Origin: Saprospiraceae bacterium
Lineage (GTDB): Bacteria; Bacteroidota; Bacteroidia; Bacteroidales; JAIPBB01
Reading direction: 5' to 3'
DNA length: 29,689 nucleotides
NCBI GenBank assembly: GCA_021739805.1
Contig: JAIPBB010000020.1
Location: 1-29,689 of the forward strand
Below, piece by piece: positions 25,678 to 29,689 of this stretch (position 1 is its first letter; each line of letters opens with the position of its first letter). The notes under the pieces were generated by a model that saw only the letters and a program-made list of their open reading frames with translations, searched no databases and was not told the origin of the DNA. The translations under genes and the position numbers were made by a program.

Positions 25678-26622
25678 ATGAAGCGTTTTATTTCAAATTT
25701 AATTTTATTGATTGCAATTACGTCGATTAGTTACATCTTTATTTACCAAATATTTTACAAAGTTACAATACCCAAAAACATTAATGCCTGTTATATTTGG
25801 GGGGATTCTCAAATGGTTCAGGATTTAGACTTAGACTATCTTAATAACAATAGCCCCTATCATTTCTATTCATCTGCACAACATGGAGCCGGAATTTACG
25901 ATTTCTTAGTTTTTACTGAATTAGTGCCGGAAAATTCAAATGTCATTATTTCTATTGGGAAAGGCGTTTTTGTGAGAGGGAAAAACATGGATAGAAATGA
26001 GTCAGCAATAAATATTAAGGTATTATTAAAATTATGGGATAATAATTATACTATAAAAGAAATATATGGCATAATCAGGAAAAACCAACAACCAATGATT
26101 TTTTTCCACAAGAAAAGTGCATACCCGCTTTTCCCTAATGAGGATGCTACCAAAAAAATAGAAACGGTTGCTAATTTGGAAAAATTATATGCTCAAAAAC
26201 TACCTTATTTTAGTAGCCTGGAAAATCTATATATCGATGGTATAAGAGGCCTGCTCAATAAGAATTGTAAAATAATTGCAATCGAATTCCCATTTCATCC
26301 AATTGCAAATGAAATTGAGCTTAAATCGCCCTATAATGAAGCATTCATTTCCTTTGAAAAGAAAATATCAGAATTATTTGAGAAAAAAGAAATAATAGAA
26401 ATTAAATCTAAGGAAAACATATTTAGGGAAACACCTTATAATGCAAAAGGGAATAGACAGTTGAGCATAGGATTAATTGAAATTAAATCAGATGATAATA
26501 TTTTTAGGGATTTAACTCACTTTAACAAAAGGGGAGCAATGTGTTTTACAAAAAATATATTACCATTTATTGATTTTAAAGATGAATCCTTGATAATAAA
26601 AGTCAAGCAAATAGAGGAATGA
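25678..26622 (+). CDS. SGNH-like acyltransferase, module B, with a duplicated C-terminal block
   Basis: The 314-aa protein has an N-terminal anchor (about 4-26) and then YIWGDSQMVQDLDL with a GDS block (Ser44 as nucleophile). The Asp-x-x-His pair comes late, in FRDLTHFNKRG (Asp278, His281). It is thus the likely AlgJ/DltD-like partner of MBOAT B. Residues 240-261 (IEIKSKENIFRETPYNAKGN...) and 267-288 (IEIKSDDNIFRDLTHFNKRG...) are a tandem duplication 27 residues apart. The first copy has Glu251 and Tyr254 where the second has the catalytic Asp and His, so only the second can be active. I rest the SGNH call on motifs and neighbours; overall sequence similarity to known members is low. Confidence 0.65.
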   Translation: MKRFISNLILLIAITSISYIFIYQIFYKVTIPKNINACYIWGDSQMVQDLDLDYLNNNSPYHFYSSAQHGAGIYDFLVFTELVPENSNVIISIGKGVFVRGKNMDRNESAINIKVLLKLWDNNYTIKEIYGIIRKNQQPMIFFHKKSAYPLFPNEDATKKIETVANLEKLYAQKLPYFSSLENLYIDGIRGLLNKNCKIIAIEFPFHPIANEIELKSPYNEAFISFEKKISELFEKKEIIEIKSKENIFRETPYNAKGNRQLSIGLIEIKSDDNIFRDLTHFNKRGAMCFTKNILPFIDFKDESLIIKVKQIEE

Positions 26623-27052
26623 AGAAGTAAAGTGGCTCTAGAATGCAAACGAGTTCTCATTATGATGCAAAAAAAACAAGAATATAAAACGTCAAAAGTA
26701 ATTCATAGTATTTACTTGTGATTGAAATAATTCTCTAATAAAAGCAGAACCCATTCAAAAATTTTAAGGAATAAAAAATACATTAATACAGACTTTGCAA
26801 TATCATAATGTAGCAGGCCAGATAGCTCCCACCGAAATCTTAAATTTAGACTGTTGATGTGCTATTGCAAATTTGAAATACAAAAAATGAATAATAAAAT
26901 TCTCTCCTTTGATTAAATTATAGATATAAACTATTGATTTTTATATTGGTATATTAAATCTTCAACAGAACCTGACTGTTAAGTAATGAATGGTTCATTT
27001 TCAGTATAATTTAGCGGAAAATTCTGTCGTATAAGCAAATTAAACTCAGCTA
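26623..27052. other. 430-bp AT-rich gap, no gene seen
   Basis: No frame of useful length and no clear RNA gene. A short peptide-like stretch (about 26792-26857, TLQYHNVAGQIAPTEILNL then stop) may be a scrap of a lost gene but is too short to judge. It separates module B from the last two genes and may hold a promoter for them. Confidence 0.5.
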
Positions 27053-28666
27053 TTGAAACTCACGCAATCGACATTTAATAAAATTCATTTTAGTTGGATA
27101 GTATTTCTATTTTTTGCTCTTGTATATGCATGTAGCCTAACTTTTTACTATGCTGAAGGAGATGATGCAGCTACGGCCTTATATCATGTTATTGGTCGAA
27201 TTCCTGAAATACAAAAACCCTACGAACCTTACCACAGCGGCTTTGACTTTATCTTAAGTTTTTTGCCCGCCAATGAAGCCACCATAAGGGCCGCAATGAT
27301 TGGGATTACTGCTATGGCCCAGCCAGCTTTGATTATTGGATTATTCTACCTTGTATTTAGCTGGTTGTCAATTGGCAAGAAGTCGTTATTGGCTTCCTGT
27401 ATTGTTTTTCTTACTTTGCTATCCATTCCTGAGCTCTTTTTTATGGGTTTATATTATAACCCAACCACCGTTTCACTTGCCTTCCTTACCCTCTCTCACC
27501 TATTGCTTAGAAAGAGCTTTAATCAAACGAAACAATGGAACTATCTTTATTTAATCTCCATAATCCTTTTTGCCTTTGGGGCAACCATCAGATGGAATAT
27601 GGCCATATATGGATTGGTAATTTTCTTAGATTTCATTTTTAATGAGAAATATTCTTTAAATAAATTGATACGGTATTTAGTATGGTCCTTTTTTGCCCTG
27701 TTTTTCTTTTTTTTCTTTTTATGGCTTGAAGGAATAAGGCTTGCAGACATTCAATATATTTTAAGTTTCAAAGAAACTAATTTAGATGTTTTGGTTCGGC
27801 CTTTGTCGGAAAAAATAAGACAGAATATATCCTTTTTTACACCTTCACTTATATTTCTATTATTTATTGGTATTGTTTATAAATTTAAAGAGGGATATAA
27901 ATTTATTATCTATGCAAGCATTGGCTTTTTTATAAATTATATCTATTTCGACAGTTTATTCTTTAAAGTAATAGCCCCTTTCTTTGTGTTTATATTTTAC
28001 TTTATGACCAAAGGGCTTATGGCTTTGATCGATTTTAAATGGATTTCAAGAAAATATTCTATCCTCATAATGTTTGTGGCGGCTTTATTACCATGGATAG
28101 TGGGTATTCAAATTCAAAATAGTAGGGTTTGGGGGCCTGGATTTGAACTAAAAGAAAAATACTTTCAATTAGAGATTGATAAAAATATTGAAAAAGCAAG
28201 TGTTAAAAAATACAATTGGAATTTTGCATTATTTGATGGGGTTGGTTTTGCGCATCCCGAAGGACCAAGACCAATGTATGGTTATGGAGGAATACTTTTG
28301 GGTGGTAAGTGGAGAGCTTTGGTTAATCAAGACCGAAGGGAATATAAGCAAATGGTTTATACAGCCATAAATACTGGCTACCCATTTTTAAAAATTGGGT
28401 TTAATAATAATATAGAGAACATATTGTATTCAGAGGGATACAAAACAAATCAAAAAGAAAAGGATGTAATCTATCCAAATATTCATAGCCGTGTATTTTA
28501 TAATCAAACACATGATTCGATAGTTATTTTGCATGTAGATAAGCTGTCTTTTTTATTTGACTCAATACTTTTGAATGAGATTATTTCAGAGGCTCCAAAA
28601 AGCATGGCAATTCCCTATGGCGAATATTATGGGAAGCCTATTTTATTGGCAAACCTATTCAAATAG
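27053..28666 (+). CDS. polytopic GT-C-like membrane protein 2
   Basis: The 537-aa protein has about ten hydrophobic segments up to residue 360 and a soluble tail of about 180 residues. After the first helix it has FYYAEGDDAATALYHVIGR with Asp37 and Asp38, the place of catalytic acids in GT-C enzymes and the same plan as the protein at 19237. A periplasmic glycosyltransferase using a lipid-linked sugar is the best guess. The start is TTG at 27053: an in-frame TAA lies at 27041-27043, and the next in-frame ATG is far inside the membrane domain, so no ATG start is possible. It follows a 430-bp gap and may have its own promoter. Confidence 0.6.
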   Translation: MKLTQSTFNKIHFSWIVFLFFALVYACSLTFYYAEGDDAATALYHVIGRIPEIQKPYEPYHSGFDFILSFLPANEATIRAAMIGITAMAQPALIIGLFYLVFSWLSIGKKSLLASCIVFLTLLSIPELFFMGLYYNPTTVSLAFLTLSHLLLRKSFNQTKQWNYLYLISIILFAFGATIRWNMAIYGLVIFLDFIFNEKYSLNKLIRYLVWSFFALFFFFFFLWLEGIRLADIQYILSFKETNLDVLVRPLSEKIRQNISFFTPSLIFLLFIGIVYKFKEGYKFIIYASIGFFINYIYFDSLFFKVIAPFFVFIFYFMTKGLMALIDFKWISRKYSILIMFVAALLPWIVGIQIQNSRVWGPGFELKEKYFQLEIDKNIEKASVKKYNWNFALFDGVGFAHPEGPRPMYGYGGILLGGKWRALVNQDRREYKQMVYTAINTGYPFLKIGFNNNIENILYSEGYKTNQKEKDVIYPNIHSRVFYNQTHDSIVILHVDKLSFLFDSILLNEIISEAPKSMAIPYGEYYGKPILLANLFK

Positions 28667-28711
28667 GCAAGTTCTTCATTAATTTTAATAGCACCTATAT
28701 TTTATCATAAA

Positions 28712-29563
28712 ATGAATAAAAAATGTCCTGCATGTGAAAGCTCAAAAGTCAATGGGCCTCTCCAAGAATACGTGGATTTTACCAGTCAAAATGATTATAC
28801 ATTATTTCATTGCAATGAGTGTGATATAGAATTTTGGCATCCTCTAATTATGCCTCCTCCTGAGTATTATGAGCAAAATACTACAGGTGAATATTTTAAT
28901 ATGCATCATGGAAATGAATTGAAATTAAGGTCATATCATAAATTATTTATAAAGAAGTATGAGGGAATTCATAAAAACGGTAGAATTCTAGAAATAGGAT
29001 GTGGCGATGGTCGTTTTTTAAATAAAATGCAGAATCTAGGCTGGGATATTACTGGCCTTGATTTTGATAAATTATCTATTGAAAACGCGATTCGAAAATG
29101 TAACTCTAATAAATTGTTTCATTGTAATTTTGATGATTTTTTAAAGAAGTATTATGATGGTAATAAGTATGATCTGATTGTCTTTTTTGAAGTATTAGAA
29201 CATCAGCCCAACCCTGTCGATTTTATTGCAAACATTAAAAAAATAATAAAAGAAGACGGCGTTATTGCCGGAAGTGTGCCCAATCGCGATAGGTATATTG
29301 TCTCTAAACGATTTAGTCCGGATAATCCTCCTCATCATTTTATTATGTGGACAGCTAATAGTTTAAAACAATTCCTAGCTAAAAGCGGATTTCGTATGAA
29401 TAAAATATTATATACTAGATTCGAACCCATTTTTATTGACCAAATAATCAATCAATTATTTTGGAAAGATAAACAGCAGCTCAGAAAAAGGGACAGTTCT
29501 AAGGCAAAAATGCCGCTAACATTTAAACAAAAGGTTAAAAGATTAATCAACTGTGATCGGTAA
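28712..29563 (+). CDS. zinc-ribbon SAM-dependent methyltransferase
   Basis: The 283-aa protein starts with a small zinc ribbon (Cys5, Cys8, Cys34, Cys37), then a class I methyltransferase domain with motif I ILEIGCGDGRF (about 92-101), DLIVFFEVLEHQPNP, and a VIAGSVPNRDR strand. The basic C-terminal tail ends TFKQKVKRLIN. This two-part plan is common in polysaccharide clusters, where such enzymes methylate a sugar or the end of the chain. Its substrate is unknown. It begins 45 nt after the GT-C-like gene. Its stop is followed within about 10 nt by the repeat array that looks like an insertion-sequence end. Confidence 0.83.
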   Translation: MNKKCPACESSKVNGPLQEYVDFTSQNDYTLFHCNECDIEFWHPLIMPPPEYYEQNTTGEYFNMHHGNELKLRSYHKLFIKKYEGIHKNGRILEIGCGDGRFLNKMQNLGWDITGLDFDKLSIENAIRKCNSNKLFHCNFDDFLKKYYDGNKYDLIVFFEVLEHQPNPVDFIANIKKIIKEDGVIAGSVPNRDRYIVSKRFSPDNPPHHFIMWTANSLKQFLAKSGFRMNKILYTRFEPIFIDQIINQLFWKDKQQLRKRDSSKAKMPLTFKQKVKRLINCDR

Positions 29564-29570
29564 ATAACAA

Positions 29571-29648
29571 TGTACAACTTTTCGCAATTAGGAATGTACA
29601 GGTTTTAGCAATTAGCGATGTACAGGTTTTAGCAATTAGCAATGTACA
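29571..29648 (+). repeat. 24-bp direct repeats, three full units plus a TGTACA
   Basis: Units start at 29571, 29595 and 29619. The second and third differ at one base (GCGA against GCAA at the end); the first differs at a few more. A fourth TGTACA (29643-29648) opens a diverged unit. There are no spacers, so it is not a CRISPR array. Confidence 0.85.
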
Positions 29649-29689
29649 CTTTTTTCTTTCTCCTTCCGCTTTTCCATTAAATGTACGAT
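29571..29689. mobile_element. probable end of an IS21-like element (partial, cut by window)
   Basis: TGTACA stands at 29571, 29595, 29619 and 29643, exactly 24 nt apart. Three full units read TGTACA-(AC/GG)-TTTT-(C/A)-GCAATTAG. A related TGTACG occurs at 29682. Multiple direct repeats at the tips are typical of IS21-family elements, and their transposase genes (istA, istB) would lie beyond 29689. The family name is inference; the array is plain in the sequence. Confidence 0.5.

Noticed and set aside
29571..29648. CRISPR array
   Set aside because: Units are 24 nt and directly adjacent, with no spacers and no cas genes.
1..29689. tRNA, rRNA or other structured RNA genes
   Set aside because: No tRNA-like cloverleaf with TTCGA-type T-loop context or rRNA segment was recognised by eye; a covariance-model scan would be the proper test.

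Overview
The window looks like part of a capsule, exopolysaccharide or O-antigen locus from a member of the Bacteroidota. The evidence is AT-rich sequence, no clear Shine-Dalgarno motifs, a lipoprotein-type Wza homologue next to a Wzc-type tyrosine kinase, a SiaC-like (DUF1987) gene, four-helix-bundle (23S intervening-sequence type) genes between operon members, and short intergenic repeats of a kind common in that phylum. I cannot name the genus. All well-supported genes lie on the + strand.

Region 1 (1-6700) is a conserved-looking front end. It holds a SiaC-like regulatory protein, a winged-helix/nucleotidyltransferase regulator broken by one frameshift, the outer-membrane export lipoprotein (wza-like), and the chain-length/tyrosine kinase (wzc-like). 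Two degenerate four-helix-bundle elements flank the wzc-like gene, one on each side. The first has a 19/20 terminal inverted repeat whose right arm ends six bases before the wzc ATG. In this region base composition swings from C-rich at gene starts to G-rich at gene ends. The downstream cassette shows no such swing.

Region 2 (6744-14477) makes and moves sugar donors. It has a small SMR/ArnE-like membrane protein, two polyprenyl-phosphate glycosyltransferases (GtrB/ArnC/DPM1-like), a WecD-like N-acyltransferase and a WecE-like 4-aminotransferase for a 4-amino-4,6-dideoxy-hexose, two ATP-grasp ligases, a SAM methyltransferase and a metallophosphoesterase. Many genes overlap by 4-8 nt, which points to one translationally coupled operon.

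Region 3 (14482-26622) is the most interesting part: two successive Dlt-like acylation modules. Module A is an adenylation enzyme, a hotdog thioesterase, a carrier protein, an AlgI/DltB-type MBOAT and a DltD-like SGNH protein. Module B is an FkbH-like HAD enzyme, a carrier protein, a MaoC-like hydratase, an SDR, a decayed MBOAT fragment, an intact MBOAT and a second SGNH-like protein. The carrier proteins are paralogous (both 80 aa, both with Ser39), and so are the MBOATs. Only the activation chemistry differs. My inference is that the cell loads two different acyl groups onto two carriers and passes each across the inner membrane through its own MBOAT/SGNH pair to decorate the polysaccharide.

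Region 4 (26623-29689) has a 430-bp gap, a second GT-C-like polytopic protein with a TTG start, a zinc-ribbon methyltransferase, and a series of 24-bp direct repeats that resembles the end of an IS21-family element running off the window. A first GT-C-like protein lies between the two acylation modules. Two lipid-sugar synthases, one small flippase candidate and two GT-C-like proteins fit periplasmic addition of side-chain sugars. No initiating sugar transferase, Wzx, Wzy or dTDP-glucose genes (rmlA/rmlB) lie in the window, so the locus must extend beyond it or rely on genes elsewhere.
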